The position numbers and the translations under genes are program-made. Below are positions 22,503 to 30,350 of a stretch of DNA of 30,959 bases, piece by piece. Within the stretch, counting starts at the first letter, position 1. Each line of letters starts with the position of its first letter. Source of the stretch: REEB95 sp050729555 (lineage in GTDB: Bacteria > Pseudomonadota > Alphaproteobacteria > ATCC43930 > CGMCC-115725); the NCBI GenBank assembly GCA_050729555.1, contig JBOHLR010000008.1, forward strand, positions 1 to 30,959. Direction: 5' to 3'. The notes under the pieces are model-generated. The model was not told the DNA's origin. It did no database searches and saw nothing but the letters and a program-made list of their open reading frames with translations.

Positions 22503-22669
22503 CCGACGTGGTCGCGTCGCCCTGTGTGCGGCTCTGTACGGTTGATCCGCGCACCGGCCTGTGCCGCGGTTGTTGGCGGACGCTGGCGGAAATCGCGGCC
22601 TGGCCGACGCTTGATGACCATGGCCGCCGCCGCATTCTCGAAGCCATCGACGTCCGCCGCACCGGATGA
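22499..22669 (+). CDS. DUF1289 family small cysteine-rich protein
   Basis: A 56-residue protein that starts at GTG 22499, overlapping the stop of the DUF4340 gene. It has SPCVRLCTVDPRTGLCRGCW followed by RTLAEIAAWPTLDD and RRRILEAI. The four cysteines in C-x3-C ... C-x2-C, and the trailing W-R-T...E...W segment, are the DUF1289 signature (YdhL-like), thought to bind iron-sulphur or zinc; the true role is not known. At this length it is easily missed. The GTGA overlap means translation coupled to the exporter operon, though such genes also occur alone. Confidence 0.85.
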   Translation: MTDVVASPCVRLCTVDPRTGLCRGCWRTLAEIAAWPTLDDHGRRRILEAIDVRRTG

Positions 22670-22738
22670 CAGCTATGCACCGGCGCGGTCGCAAACCCGG
22701 TCCGGCATGCCTATCTGGCTGCGCAGGAGGGTGCGTCA

Positions 22739-23584
22739 ATGCGCGATTCTGTGGCGACGATCCGGCCGGTGGCCAAGCTGGCCAGGGGCATGCCGGCGAA
22801 TGACGGCGCCAGCGTGAAGCTGACGCGGGTAATCGGCAGTCCGGCGCTCGATTCGCTCGACCCCTTCCTGCTCCTCGACGAGATTCACTCGGCCGATGGT
22901 GCCGATTACATCGGCGGCTTTCCGGAGCATCCGCATCGCGGGTTCGAGACGGTGACCTATGTCCTCGCCGGGCGCATGCGGCATGGCGACAATAAGGGCA
23001 ATCGCGGGCTGCTCACGCCCGGCAGCGTGCAATGGATGACGGCTGGCCGTGGCATCGTCCACTCGGAGATGCCGGAGCAGCAGGATGGTCTGATGTGGGG
23101 CTTCCAGCTGTGGGTCAATTTGCCCGCCAAGAACAAGATGACGCCGCCGCGTTACCAGGACATCGAGCCCGGCCACATTCCCGTGACCGTGCTGACGGGC
23201 GGCGCCAAGGTCCGCGTGCTGGCCGGGGCGTTCAACGGCGTGCAGGGTCCGGTCGCGGACATCGTGACCGATCCCATGCTGCTCGACGTGACGCTGACCG
23301 GCGCGGGCGACGTGCTGGTGCCGGTACCAGCGACCCATAACGGCTTTGCCTACGTCTTCGATGGCGTGGCGACGGTCGGTGCGCCGGCGACGCCGGTTGC
23401 GCGCGGTCAGATCGCGGTCTTCGGCACCGGCGACATCGTGCAACTGTCGGGTGGTCCCGGCCGCGTGCTGGTGGCGGCGGGCAAGCCGCTCAACGAGCCG
23501 GTGGCGCGTTACGGTCCGTTCGTCATGAACACGCCGGACGAGATTCGTCAGGCGATTGCCGACTATCAATCCGGCCGGTTTTGA
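22739..23584 (+). CDS. Pirin family protein
   Basis: A 281-residue cytoplasmic protein of the bicupin pirin family. The metal site is complete: His64 and His66 in FPEHPHRGFETVTYVLAG, and His108 and Glu110 in GRGIVHSEMPE; the central motif QWMTAGRGIVHSEMP is fully typical. The C-terminal cupin half shows PVPATHNGFAYVFDG and ends with MNTPDEIRQAIADYQSGRF. Bacterial pirins include quercetin 2,3-dioxygenases (YhhW) and redox-related regulators, so a specific reaction cannot be assigned. GGAGG lies nine bases before the ATG at 22739. It follows the DUF1289 gene by 69 bases and could share its transcript. Confidence 0.93.
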   Translation: MRDSVATIRPVAKLARGMPANDGASVKLTRVIGSPALDSLDPFLLLDEIHSADGADYIGGFPEHPHRGFETVTYVLAGRMRHGDNKGNRGLLTPGSVQWMTAGRGIVHSEMPEQQDGLMWGFQLWVNLPAKNKMTPPRYQDIEPGHIPVTVLTGGAKVRVLAGAFNGVQGPVADIVTDPMLLDVTLTGAGDVLVPVPATHNGFAYVFDGVATVGAPATPVARGQIAVFGTGDIVQLSGGPGRVLVAAGKPLNEPVARYGPFVMNTPDEIRQAIADYQSGRF

Positions 23585-23623
23585 GGGTAGGATTCCGCTC
23601 GTTCACGGGGGTTGGACGAACGC

Positions 23624-23935
23624 ATGAAGCGACTCGCCGGACTGATCGCCGTCGCCGTGGTCCTAGTCGGATGCGCCGGTCCAAGCTGGACGAAGGACGG
23701 CGCCACGCCGACCCTGGTGGCCAAGGATATATCGGATTGTAACAGCGTCGCGGCCGGCGCGACGCAACGCGATACCAATATCAATCAGGATATTCTCGCC
23801 GCACGCGGCAAGGATTGGCAGGACACCGGCGCGCTGCTTACCGTGCAGCAAACCTATGCCGCACAGACTCAACCGCAGTCGGCCGATATCGTATCCCAGT
23901 GCATGATCTCGAAGGGCTACGCGCCCGGCGGCTGA
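23624..23935 (+). CDS. Small lipoprotein, function unknown
   Basis: A 103-residue protein with the signal MKRLAGLIAVAVVLVGC, whose LVGC lipobox predicts lipidation at Cys17. The mature part is short and polar: PSWTKDGATPTLVAKDISDC followed by NSVAAGATQRDTNINQD and a C-terminal QCMISKGYAPGG. Two further cysteines could form a disulphide (C-x many-C, with the ending MI.KGY.P resembling small envelope lipoproteins that end in a C...KGY motif). The ATG at 23624 is preferred to TTG 23612. It faces convergent panB, with only four bases between the stops. Confidence 0.8.
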   Translation: MKRLAGLIAVAVVLVGCAGPSWTKDGATPTLVAKDISDCNSVAAGATQRDTNINQDILAARGKDWQDTGALLTVQQTYAAQTQPQSADIVSQCMISKGYAPGG

Positions 23936-23939
23936 ACGC

Positions 23940-24803
23940 CTAACGGCGTTGCGACGCCGTCGGCTTGGGGCTGCGTTCGATCGTGCTCGGACCGTAGCAA
24001 TGTTCGGGTCTGGGGAAGGCGCGCGTGCGCACGTCCTCCGCATAGGCCGCGGCCGCGGTGGCGATCACCTGGTTGAGCTCGGCATAGCGCTTGACGAAGC
24101 GCGGCTTGTGTCCGTCCGACAGGCCGACCAAATCTTCCGTCACCAGGATCTGCCCGTCGCAGGCGGGCGATGCGCCGATGCCGATCGTCGGCACGGGGAT
24201 CGCCTCGGTGACGCGGCGCGCCACCGGCTCGTTCGTGCCTTCGATGACGATCGCAAAGGCGCCCGCCTTGGCGATGGCGCGCGCGTCGGCCATGACGCGG
24301 TCGGCTTCCGCCTCGTTGCGTCCTTGGGCGCGGAAGCCGCCGATGACGTTCACCGACTGCGGCTGCAAGCCGATATGGCCCAGCACCGGAATGCCGCGCT
24401 CGACCAGGAAGCGCACGGTGTCGGCCATGGCTTCGCCGCCTTCGATCTTGATGCCGGCGCAGCCGGTTTCCGCCATGACGCGGGCGGCGTTCTTGAACGC
24501 TTGCGCCGGGCTTTCCTGATAGGTGCCGAATGGCATGTCGACGATAACGCAGGCGCGTGTCGCCCCGCGTACCGCCGCCGCGCCGTGCGCGATCATCATC
24601 TCAAGCGTCACCGGCAGCGTGCTGTCGAAACCGTAAACGACCATGCCGAGCGAATCACCGACCAGTAACAGGTCGACGATCGGATCAAGCGTGCGCGCCA
24701 TCGCCGCGCTGTACGCGGTCAAAGCGACGATCGGCTCGACGCCTTTGCGTCGCGCCAATTCGGCGGGGGTGCGCTTCTTGCTGTCGGGGGCCGCAACGCT
24801 CAT
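23940..24803 (-). CDS. panB: 3-methyl-2-oxobutanoate hydroxymethyltransferase
   Basis: A 287-residue cytoplasmic enzyme adding a hydroxymethyl group from 5,10-methylene-tetrahydrofolate to 2-oxoisovalerate, giving ketopantoate for pantothenate and CoA synthesis. Family marks are VALTAYSAAMARTLDPIVDL, LLVGDSLGMVVYGFDSTLPV, VIVDMPFGTYQESPAQAF, AGIKIEGGE, VLGHIGLQPQSVNVIGGF and PTIGIGASPACDGQILV. Metal-binding Asp and Glu residues lie in VGDS and VIEG. GGAG lies five bases before the ATG at 24803, and a TATAAT -10 box lies 30 bases upstream. panC is not adjacent. Confidence 0.96.
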   Translation of the reverse strand: MSVAAPDSKKRTPAELARRKGVEPIVALTAYSAAMARTLDPIVDLLLVGDSLGMVVYGFDSTLPVTLEMMIAHGAAAVRGATRACVIVDMPFGTYQESPAQAFKNAARVMAETGCAGIKIEGGEAMADTVRFLVERGIPVLGHIGLQPQSVNVIGGFRAQGRNEAEADRVMADARAIAKAGAFAIVIEGTNEPVARRVTEAIPVPTIGIGASPACDGQILVTEDLVGLSDGHKPRFVKRYAELNQVIATAAAAYAEDVRTRAFPRPEHCYGPSTIERSPKPTASQRR

Positions 24804-24832
24804 ACGAACTCCACAAGGACCGCGATTGCGCC

Positions 24833-24838
24833 ATTATA
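24833..24838 (-). promoter_or_regulatory. Candidate -10 box for panB
   Basis: On the minus strand a perfect TATAAT (in GGTATAATGG) lies 30 bases before the panB ATG; transcription would begin near 24826. No good -35 sequence is found 16-18 bases upstream (TGCTCA is the closest), so activation by a regulator is possible. Confidence 0.5.
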
Positions 24839-24986
24839 CCGCAGTGCAGCATAATTGAGCACTAGCGTTTCGCTTATACCCAAAAGGCCCGGAAACGCCT
24901 GATCGGCAGACGATTTTCGACGACGCCGGGCTTGTCATCGAGCGGGAAGGGCTTTAAGTCAACGACAGTTTCCGCAGGAGCGTTCA

Positions 24987-26036
24987 ATGGGTTATCGGGT
25001 CGCGGTGGTCGGCGCCACCGGCAATGTCGGGCGTGAGATGCTGAGCATTCTCAGCGAGCGCAACTTCCCGGCCGACAAGGTTCACGCGGTCGCCTCGAGC
25101 CGCTCGATCGGCGCCGAGGTGTCGTTCGGCGACGACAAGGTGCTCAAGGTCGAAAGCCTCGACAGCTTCGACTTCACCGGCGTCGACATTGCACTGTTCT
25201 CGCCGGGCTCCAAGGTATCGGCCGTCCATGCGCCGCGCGCCGGCAAGGCCGGCTGCGTCGTCGTCGACAACACGTCGCAATTCCGCATGGACAAGGACGT
25301 GCCGCTGGTTGTGCCCGAGGTCAATCCCGGCGCCGTCGCGCAGTACAGGAAGCGCAACATCATCGCCAATCCGAACTGCTCGACCATCCAGATGGTCGTG
25401 GCGCTGAAGCCGCTGCACGATTTGGCCCGGATCAAGCGGATTGTCGTGGCCACGTATCAGTCGGTCTCCGGCGCCGGCCGCGACGCGATGGACGAGTTGT
25501 TCACGCAAACCCGCTCGGTTTACGTCAACGATCCGATCAAGCGCGAGCGCTTCGCCAAGCAAATCGCGTTCAACTGCATTCCGCATATCGATGTCTTTCA
25601 AGACGGCGGCGTGACCAAGGAAGAATGGAAGATGGATGTCGAGACGCGGAAGATTCTCGATCCGAACATCGCCGTCACCGCGACTTGCGTGCGCGTTCCG
25701 GTTTTCATTGCGCATGCCGAGGCGGTGAACGTCGAGTTCGAATCCGCGCTCGACGAGGATGCCGCGCGCGAAGCGCTCAAGCGAGCGCCGGGCGTCGTCG
25801 TGGTCGATCGCCGGGCCGATGAGGGCTATGTGACGCAGGTCGAAGCCGCCGGTGAGGACGCGGTTTACGTCAGCCGCATCCGCCGCGATCCGACCGTGCC
25901 GCATGGCCTTAATTTGTGGGTGGTGGGCGACAATCTGCGCAAGGGCGCGGCGCTCAACGCGGTCCAGATCGCCGAACTGCTGGCCCGCGATCACCTCAAG
26001 AAGACGGGCGCCAAAGAGCCGGCACGCGCCGGCTAG
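24987..26036 (+). CDS. asd: Aspartate-semialdehyde dehydrogenase
   Basis: A 349-residue cytoplasmic enzyme that reduces aspartyl phosphate to aspartate semialdehyde, feeding lysine/diaminopimelate, threonine and methionine synthesis. The NADP fingerprint GATGNVG is at 9-15, and the catalytic cysteine Cys131 is in NPNCSTIQMV. Other conserved stretches are FSPGSKVSAVHAPRAGKAGC, QSVSGAGRDAMDELF, NCIPHIDVF and the C-terminal NLWVVGDNLRKGAALNAVQI. AGGAG lies seven bases before the ATG at 24987. It ends in TAG, three bases before the CoA-ester lyase gene, so both are likely co-transcribed. Confidence 0.97.
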   Translation: MGYRVAVVGATGNVGREMLSILSERNFPADKVHAVASSRSIGAEVSFGDDKVLKVESLDSFDFTGVDIALFSPGSKVSAVHAPRAGKAGCVVVDNTSQFRMDKDVPLVVPEVNPGAVAQYRKRNIIANPNCSTIQMVVALKPLHDLARIKRIVVATYQSVSGAGRDAMDELFTQTRSVYVNDPIKRERFAKQIAFNCIPHIDVFQDGGVTKEEWKMDVETRKILDPNIAVTATCVRVPVFIAHAEAVNVEFESALDEDAAREALKRAPGVVVVDRRADEGYVTQVEAAGEDAVYVSRIRRDPTVPHGLNLWVVGDNLRKGAALNAVQIAELLARDHLKKTGAKEPARAG

Positions 26037-26039
26037 CGG

Positions 26040-26909
26040 ATGCATCCGCGCCGCAGCGTTCTTTTCGTTCCGGGCATCAATGTGCGTGCACTGGAAAAGG
26101 CGCGCGGGCTCGAAGCTGACGCACTGATTTTCGACCTCGAGGATTCGGTGGCGCCCGACGCCAAGGCCAAGGCGCGGACGGCGATTGCCGCTGCGATTGG
26201 GCAGGGCGGATGGGACCGGCGCGAGCTGATTCTGCGCGTCAACGCGCTCAATACCGAATGGGCCGAGGACGATCTTCGCGCGGCGGCCCAGATGAAGCTC
26301 GACGCCGTGCTCTTGCCCAAGGTCGAAAGCGAGGCGGAGCCGCGCAAGGCCGAGGCGATGCTGATTTCGGGCGGCGCGCCGCTCGATCTCGGCATCTGGT
26401 GCATGATCGAAACCGCGCGCGCTGTGCTGCATGCCGAGGCGATCGCCGCCGCGACGTCGCGGCTCAAGGCCTTTGTCATGGGGACCGCCGACCTCTCGAA
26501 GGAAATCCGCGCCGAAGAAACGCCGCTCCGCGAGCCGATGACGACCGCGCTGGGCCTGTGCGTTCTGGCCGCGCGCGCGTACGGACTGGCGGTTCTCGAC
26601 GGCGTGCATTTCGACATCGCCGATACGGCAGGGTTCGAGCGCTCGTGCCGGCAAGGCCGCATGCTCGGTTTCGACGGCAAGACGCTCATTCATCCGAGCA
26701 CGATCGCGGCGGCCAACCGCATTTTCGCGCCCGACGACGCCGCGATCGCGCAAGCGCGCCGGGTGATCGCCGCGTTCGACGCAGCCAAGGCACAAGGCAA
26801 GGGCGTCGCCGTGCTCGACGGCCGCTTGATCGAACGTCTGCACGTCGCCGATGCCGAACGCACGCTGGCGTTGGCAGCTGACATTGGCATGCCACATACC
26901 GATCACTGA
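26040..26909 (+). CDS. HpcH/HpaI family CoA-ester lyase (CitE / malyl-CoA lyase-like)
   Basis: A 289-residue TIM-barrel enzyme of the citrate-lyase beta / malyl-CoA family. It opens RRSVLFVPGINVRALEKARG and shows the metal-site motif IFDLEDSVAPDAKAKAR (Asp32, Glu34, Asp35), VLLPKVES, WCMIETARAVLHAE, FVMGTADLSKEI and GFDGKTLIHPSTI, all conserved. Members cleave or hydrolyse malyl-CoA, beta-methylmalyl-CoA or citramalyl-CoA; which one applies here cannot be decided. It starts three bases after asd and lies upstream of sdhC. A CoA-ester lyase before sdh is an arrangement I know from alphaproteobacteria and suggests C4-dicarboxylate or itaconate-type side metabolism near the TCA cycle. Confidence 0.9.
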   Translation: MHPRRSVLFVPGINVRALEKARGLEADALIFDLEDSVAPDAKAKARTAIAAAIGQGGWDRRELILRVNALNTEWAEDDLRAAAQMKLDAVLLPKVESEAEPRKAEAMLISGGAPLDLGIWCMIETARAVLHAEAIAAATSRLKAFVMGTADLSKEIRAEETPLREPMTTALGLCVLAARAYGLAVLDGVHFDIADTAGFERSCRQGRMLGFDGKTLIHPSTIAAANRIFAPDDAAIAQARRVIAAFDAAKAQGKGVAVLDGRLIERLHVADAERTLALAADIGMPHTDH

Positions 26910-26959
26910 GTTGGCGCGCAACATTCGCGGGCTGCAGGCGTGCCGTGTGCGTCCTGGCG

Positions 26960-26988
26960 TTGACGTTCGATAGGGGGAAGGCTAAACC
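26960..26988 (+). promoter_or_regulatory. Sigma-70 type promoter for sdhCDAB
   Basis: TTGACG (26960-26965), 17 bases, then TAAACC (26983-26988). Start near 26995, about 36 bases before the sdhC ATG. The -35 is nearly perfect; the -10 is moderate. The upstream CoA-ester lyase gene ends 51 bases earlier, so some readthrough is also possible. Confidence 0.55.
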
Positions 26989-27001
26989 AAATCCTCTTCG
27001 C

Positions 27002-27034
27002 ATGTGCGAAAGCGCAAGGTTCGTGTGCCAATGA
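27002..27034 (+). CDS. Ten-codon ORF overlapping the sdhC start
   Basis: ATG at 27002 reads MCESARFVCQ and stops with a TGA that overlaps the sdhC ATG (ATGA, 27031-27034). It would begin about seven bases after the predicted transcription start, so it would be leaderless or nearly so. It may deliver ribosomes to sdhC, which has only AAGG eleven bases upstream. No conservation evidence is available, and chance occurrence is possible. Confidence 0.3.
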   Translation: MCESARFVCQ

Positions 27035-27426
27035 CTCCCGCCGAGCGGCCGCTTTCACCTCATTTGCAGATTTACAAGCCGCAGCTGACTTCGGTGCTGT
27101 CGATCACCCATCGCGGCACGGGACTGGCGCTCGGAGTCGGCGCGATTTTTTTCGTCTGGTGGCTGTCGGGCGCCGCCTGGAGCGATGCGTGCTTCCGCGC
27201 AGCGCAGGCTTTTTGGGGTTCGTGGCTCGGCAAGCTGTTTCTGCTCGGCTGGACGTTCTCACTGTTCTTTCATCTGCTGAACGGCGTGCGGCATCTGCTG
27301 TGGGATGTCGGATTCGGCTTTGACCTGCCGACGACCTATCGCACGGGTTGGACGGTAGTCGCGTTCAGCGTGCTGTTGACGTTCCTTGCCTTCGGCAGCG
27401 GCCTTTATGCCGGGGGCTCGCCGTGA
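27031..27426 (+). CDS. sdhC: Succinate dehydrogenase cytochrome b556 subunit
   Basis: A 131-residue inner-membrane subunit of complex II with three membrane helices. It has the signature RPLSPHLQIYKPQLTSVLS followed by ITHRGTG; Ser26/Arg28-type residues here help bind ubiquinone. His88 in FHLLNGVRHLLWD is the expected haem b ligand. I start at ATG 27031; an in-frame GTG at 27025, with AAGG five bases upstream, is an alternative that adds two residues. The stop overlaps the sdhD start (GTGA, 27423-27426). It is the first gene of sdhCDAB. Confidence 0.95.
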   Translation: MTPAERPLSPHLQIYKPQLTSVLSITHRGTGLALGVGAIFFVWWLSGAAWSDACFRAAQAFWGSWLGKLFLLGWTFSLFFHLLNGVRHLLWDVGFGFDLPTTYRTGWTVVAFSVLLTFLAFGSGLYAGGSP

Positions 27427-27764
27427 CCGGCCGCGCAGCCGTGCGCCATTGGCGGGCACAGCGCGTCAGCGCGCTGGCGCTGATTTTTCTGGTGCTTTGG
27501 CTGGTCGTGTCGCTGCTCACGCATCTCGGCGTCGATCGCGCGCAAGTCCAGGCCTGGCTCGGCGCGCCGATTTCCGCGGCGCTCGCAGCCGCGTTGGTCT
27601 TCGTGGCGTTCTTTCATTTGGCGTTAGGCGTTCGCGTCGTGCTCGAGGATTACGTGCATACGCCATGGCGCCTCGCCGCCGCGTCAGTGGCTAACCGCGT
27701 CGCGTGCTGGGCACTGGCGCTGATTGCGCTGGCGGCGATCGCCACACTCGCGTTCGGTTGGTAA
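27423..27764 (+). CDS. sdhD: Succinate dehydrogenase membrane anchor subunit
   Basis: A 113-residue inner-membrane subunit with three helices. The N-terminus has RAAVRHWRAQRVSALALIFL, and the middle contains FFHLALGVRVVLEDYVHTPW, with His65 as the haem ligand and Asp76-Tyr77 near the quinone pocket, as in E. coli SdhD. The start is the GTG at 27423, inside the sdhC stop, which implies translational coupling and equal amounts of both anchors. sdhA begins two bases after its stop. Confidence 0.93.
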   Translation: MTGRAAVRHWRAQRVSALALIFLVLWLVVSLLTHLGVDRAQVQAWLGAPISAALAAALVFVAFFHLALGVRVVLEDYVHTPWRLAAASVANRVACWALALIALAAIATLAFGW

Positions 27765-27766
27765 GC

Positions 27767-29554
27767 GTGTCGGCCGCCTATCCCGTCACCGACCATGTTT
27801 ACGATGTCGTCGTGATCGGCGCCGGCGGCGCCGGGTTGCGCGCGAGCCTCGGCATGAGCGCCGCGGGCCTCAAGACGGCCTGCATCAGCAAGGTTTATCC
27901 GACACGCAGTCACACCGTGGCGGCGCAAGGCGGCATCGGTGCGGCGCTCGGCAATATGGGCGAAGACGATTGGCGCTGGCACATGTACGACACCGTCAAA
28001 GGCGGCGACTGGCTCGGCGATCAGGACGCCATCGAATATATGTGCCGCGAGGCAGTTGCGGCCGTGATCGAGCTCGAGCATATGGGCGTGCCGTTCTCGC
28101 GGACGCCGGAGGGCAAGATCTACCAGCGGCCATTCGGCGGGCATACGGTTGAGTACGGCAAAGCCCCGGCGCATCGCTCGGCCTCGGCCGCCGATCGCAC
28201 CGGTCACGCCATTCTGCACACGCTCTATCAGCAGTGCCTGAAGCACGATGCCGAATTCTTCGTCGAGTATTTCGTGCTCGATTTGCTGATGGACGGCGAC
28301 ACCTGCCGCGGCGTCGTTGCTTGGTGCCTCGAAGACGGTTCGATCCATCGCTTCCGGGCGCACATCGTGGTGATGGCGACCGGCGGCTACGGTCGCACCT
28401 ATTTCTCGTGCACCTCGGCGCACATCTGTACCGGCGACGGCAACGCCATGGTGCTGCGCGCTGGATTGCCGCTCCAGGACATGGAATTCATCCAGTTCCA
28501 TCCGACCGGCATCTATGGCGCGGGCTGTCTCATCACCGAAGGTGTGCGCGGCGAAGGCGGTTATCTGACCAATTCCGAGGGCGAGCGGTTCATGGAGCGC
28601 TATGCGCCGCATGCCAAGGACTTGGCGTCGCGCGATGTGGTGAGTCGCGCCATGACCATCGAAATCCGCGAGGGGCGCGGCTACGGACCGAAGAAGGACC
28701 ATATCCACCTTCATATCGAGCATCTCGATCCGGCCGTCATCCATTTGCGCTTGCCCGGCATCGCCGAAACCTCGCGGATCTTCGCCGGCGTCGACGTGAC
28801 GCGCGAACCGATCCCGGTGCTGCCGACGGTGCACTACACCATGGGCGGCATCCCGACCAATCTGCGTGCCGAGGCGCTGGCGCCGACGCCGGACAATCCG
28901 GATCGCGTCACGCCGGGACTGATGGCAATCGGCGAGGCTGCCTGCGTGTCCGTGCACGGCGCCAACCGGCTCGGCACCAACTCGCTGCTCGATCTCGTCG
29001 TTTTCGGCCGTGCCGCCGCGCAGCGCGCCCAGGAGATCGTCAGGCCGGGGGCGGCGCACAAGCCGCTGCCCGCGTCGGCGGACGACCGGGCGCTGACGCG
29101 GCTCGATCGCGTGCGTCATGCCAAAGGCAAGACAAAGACCGGCGAGATTCGCCTGGCGATGCAGCAGGTCATGCAGGAACACTGCGCCGTGTTCCGTACC
29201 GCCGCGCTGCTCGAACAAGGCGTGCGCAAGATGGAGCGGGTCGTGTCGTCGGCCGGCGATCTGAGCGTGTCCGACCGCTCGATGATCTGGAACAGCGATC
29301 TGGTCGAGGCGCTCGAGCTTGACAACTTGATGGCGCAGGCGACGGTGGCATTGCACGGCGCCAGGGCGCGGACCGAAAGCCGCGGCGCCCATGCGCGCGA
29401 AGATTTTCCGAAGCGCGACGATCAGCACTGGATGAAGCACACGTTGTCGTGGGTGAACGGTGGCGGCAAGGTCGAGCTTGGCTACCGGCCGGTGCACAGT
29501 TTCACTTTGTCGAACGACGTGCAGCCTTTCCCGCCCAAGGAACGCGTCTACTAG
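27767..29554 (+). CDS. sdhA: Succinate dehydrogenase flavoprotein subunit
   Basis: A 595-residue catalytic subunit that oxidises succinate to fumarate. The FAD-binding GAGGAG is at 18-23, followed by ASLGMSAAGLKTACISKVYP. His49 in TRSHTVAAQGGIGAALGN is the covalent FAD site. Later come the substrate-site pieces QFHPTGIYGAGCLITEGVRG, GEGGYLTNSEGERFMERYAP and HGANRLGTNSLLDLVVFGRA. It ends with WVNGGGKVELGYRPVHSFTL. I start at GTG 27767, giving the usual family length; the ribosome site is poor (GGTTGG), as in a coupled operon. It ends in TAG, eight bases before sdhB. Confidence 0.97.
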   Translation: MSAAYPVTDHVYDVVVIGAGGAGLRASLGMSAAGLKTACISKVYPTRSHTVAAQGGIGAALGNMGEDDWRWHMYDTVKGGDWLGDQDAIEYMCREAVAAVIELEHMGVPFSRTPEGKIYQRPFGGHTVEYGKAPAHRSASAADRTGHAILHTLYQQCLKHDAEFFVEYFVLDLLMDGDTCRGVVAWCLEDGSIHRFRAHIVVMATGGYGRTYFSCTSAHICTGDGNAMVLRAGLPLQDMEFIQFHPTGIYGAGCLITEGVRGEGGYLTNSEGERFMERYAPHAKDLASRDVVSRAMTIEIREGRGYGPKKDHIHLHIEHLDPAVIHLRLPGIAETSRIFAGVDVTREPIPVLPTVHYTMGGIPTNLRAEALAPTPDNPDRVTPGLMAIGEAACVSVHGANRLGTNSLLDLVVFGRAAAQRAQEIVRPGAAHKPLPASADDRALTRLDRVRHAKGKTKTGEIRLAMQQVMQEHCAVFRTAALLEQGVRKMERVVSSAGDLSVSDRSMIWNSDLVEALELDNLMAQATVALHGARARTESRGAHAREDFPKRDDQHWMKHTLSWVNGGGKVELGYRPVHSFTLSNDVQPFPPKERVY

Positions 29555-29562
29555 GAACCGCC

Positions 29563-30342
29563 ATGGCTGAATTTTTCCTGCCCCAGAATTCCAAGGTGGT
29601 CGAGGGCCGCCACCATCCGGCGCCGTCTGCCGTCAAGCGCGTCAAGACGTTCCAGATCTATCGCTGGGACCCGGAGGTCGGCGGCAATCCGCGCATGGAC
29701 AGCTACGATCTCGATCTCGACCAGACGGCGCCGATGGTTCTCGACGCCCTCATCAAGATCAAGAACGAGATCGACACCACGCTGACCTTCCGCCGGTCAT
29801 GCCGTGAAGGCGTCTGCGGCTCCTGCGCGATGAATATCGACGGCACCAACACCTTGGCCTGCCTCAAATACATCGCGGACGTAAAAGGCGACGTCAAAAT
29901 CTATCCGCTGCCGCACTTGCCGGCGATCAAAGACTTGGTCCCGGACATCGGCCCCATGTTCACGCAATACCAATCGATCCAGCCCTGGCTCAAGAACGAC
30001 ACGGCGCCGCCGGCGGACGGCGAGCGGCTGCAATCGCCCGAAGAGCGCGCCAAGCTCGATGGGCTTTGGGAATGCATCCTGTGTTTCTGCTGCACGACCG
30101 CCTGTCCGAGCCATTGGTGGAACCCGGACAAATATCTCGGCCCGGCGGTCTTATTGCAGGCCAATCGCTGGCTGGCCGATAGCCGCGACTCCAAGACCGG
30201 CGAACGGCTCGATCAGCTCGACGATCCGTTCAAACTCTATCGCTGCCACACGATTATGAATTGCACGCGCACGTGCCCCAAGAGCCTCAATCCGGCCGAG
30301 GCGATCGGCGAGATCAAGAAACGGATGGTCGGGCGCCTCTGA
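29563..30342 (+). CDS. sdhB: Succinate dehydrogenase iron-sulphur subunit
   Basis: A 259-residue subunit carrying electrons from FAD to ubiquinone. The 2Fe-2S cysteines are Cys80, Cys85, Cys88 and Cys100 (RRSCREGVCGSCAMNIDG). The 4Fe-4S site has Cys171, Cys174 and Cys177 (CILCFCCTTACPS), with one cysteine further to the 3Fe-4S group (Cys181). The 3Fe-4S site also uses Cys228 and Cys234 (CHTIMNCTRTCPKSLNP), and Cys238 completes the 4Fe-4S set. AGGA lies before the ATG at 29563. It closes the sdhCDAB operon and is followed by a convergent DUF6494 gene eight bases away. Confidence 0.97.
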   Translation: MAEFFLPQNSKVVEGRHHPAPSAVKRVKTFQIYRWDPEVGGNPRMDSYDLDLDQTAPMVLDALIKIKNEIDTTLTFRRSCREGVCGSCAMNIDGTNTLACLKYIADVKGDVKIYPLPHLPAIKDLVPDIGPMFTQYQSIQPWLKNDTAPPADGERLQSPEERAKLDGLWECILCFCCTTACPSHWWNPDKYLGPAVLLQANRWLADSRDSKTGERLDQLDDPFKLYRCHTIMNCTRTCPKSLNPAEAIGEIKKRMVGRL

Positions 30343-30350
30343 CGCGCCAG

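Noticed and set aside
24886..24950. GCCCGG ... CCGGGC arms in the asd leader
   Set aside because: Six-base arms more than 35 bases apart are expected by chance in this base composition, and no short leader ORF with Lys, Thr or Met codons starts there.
27650..29497. 615-codon open frame on the minus strand
   Set aside because: It is the antisense of sdhA, whose motifs are unambiguous. Similar antisense frames over argD, folE, hslO and asd were rejected for the same reason.
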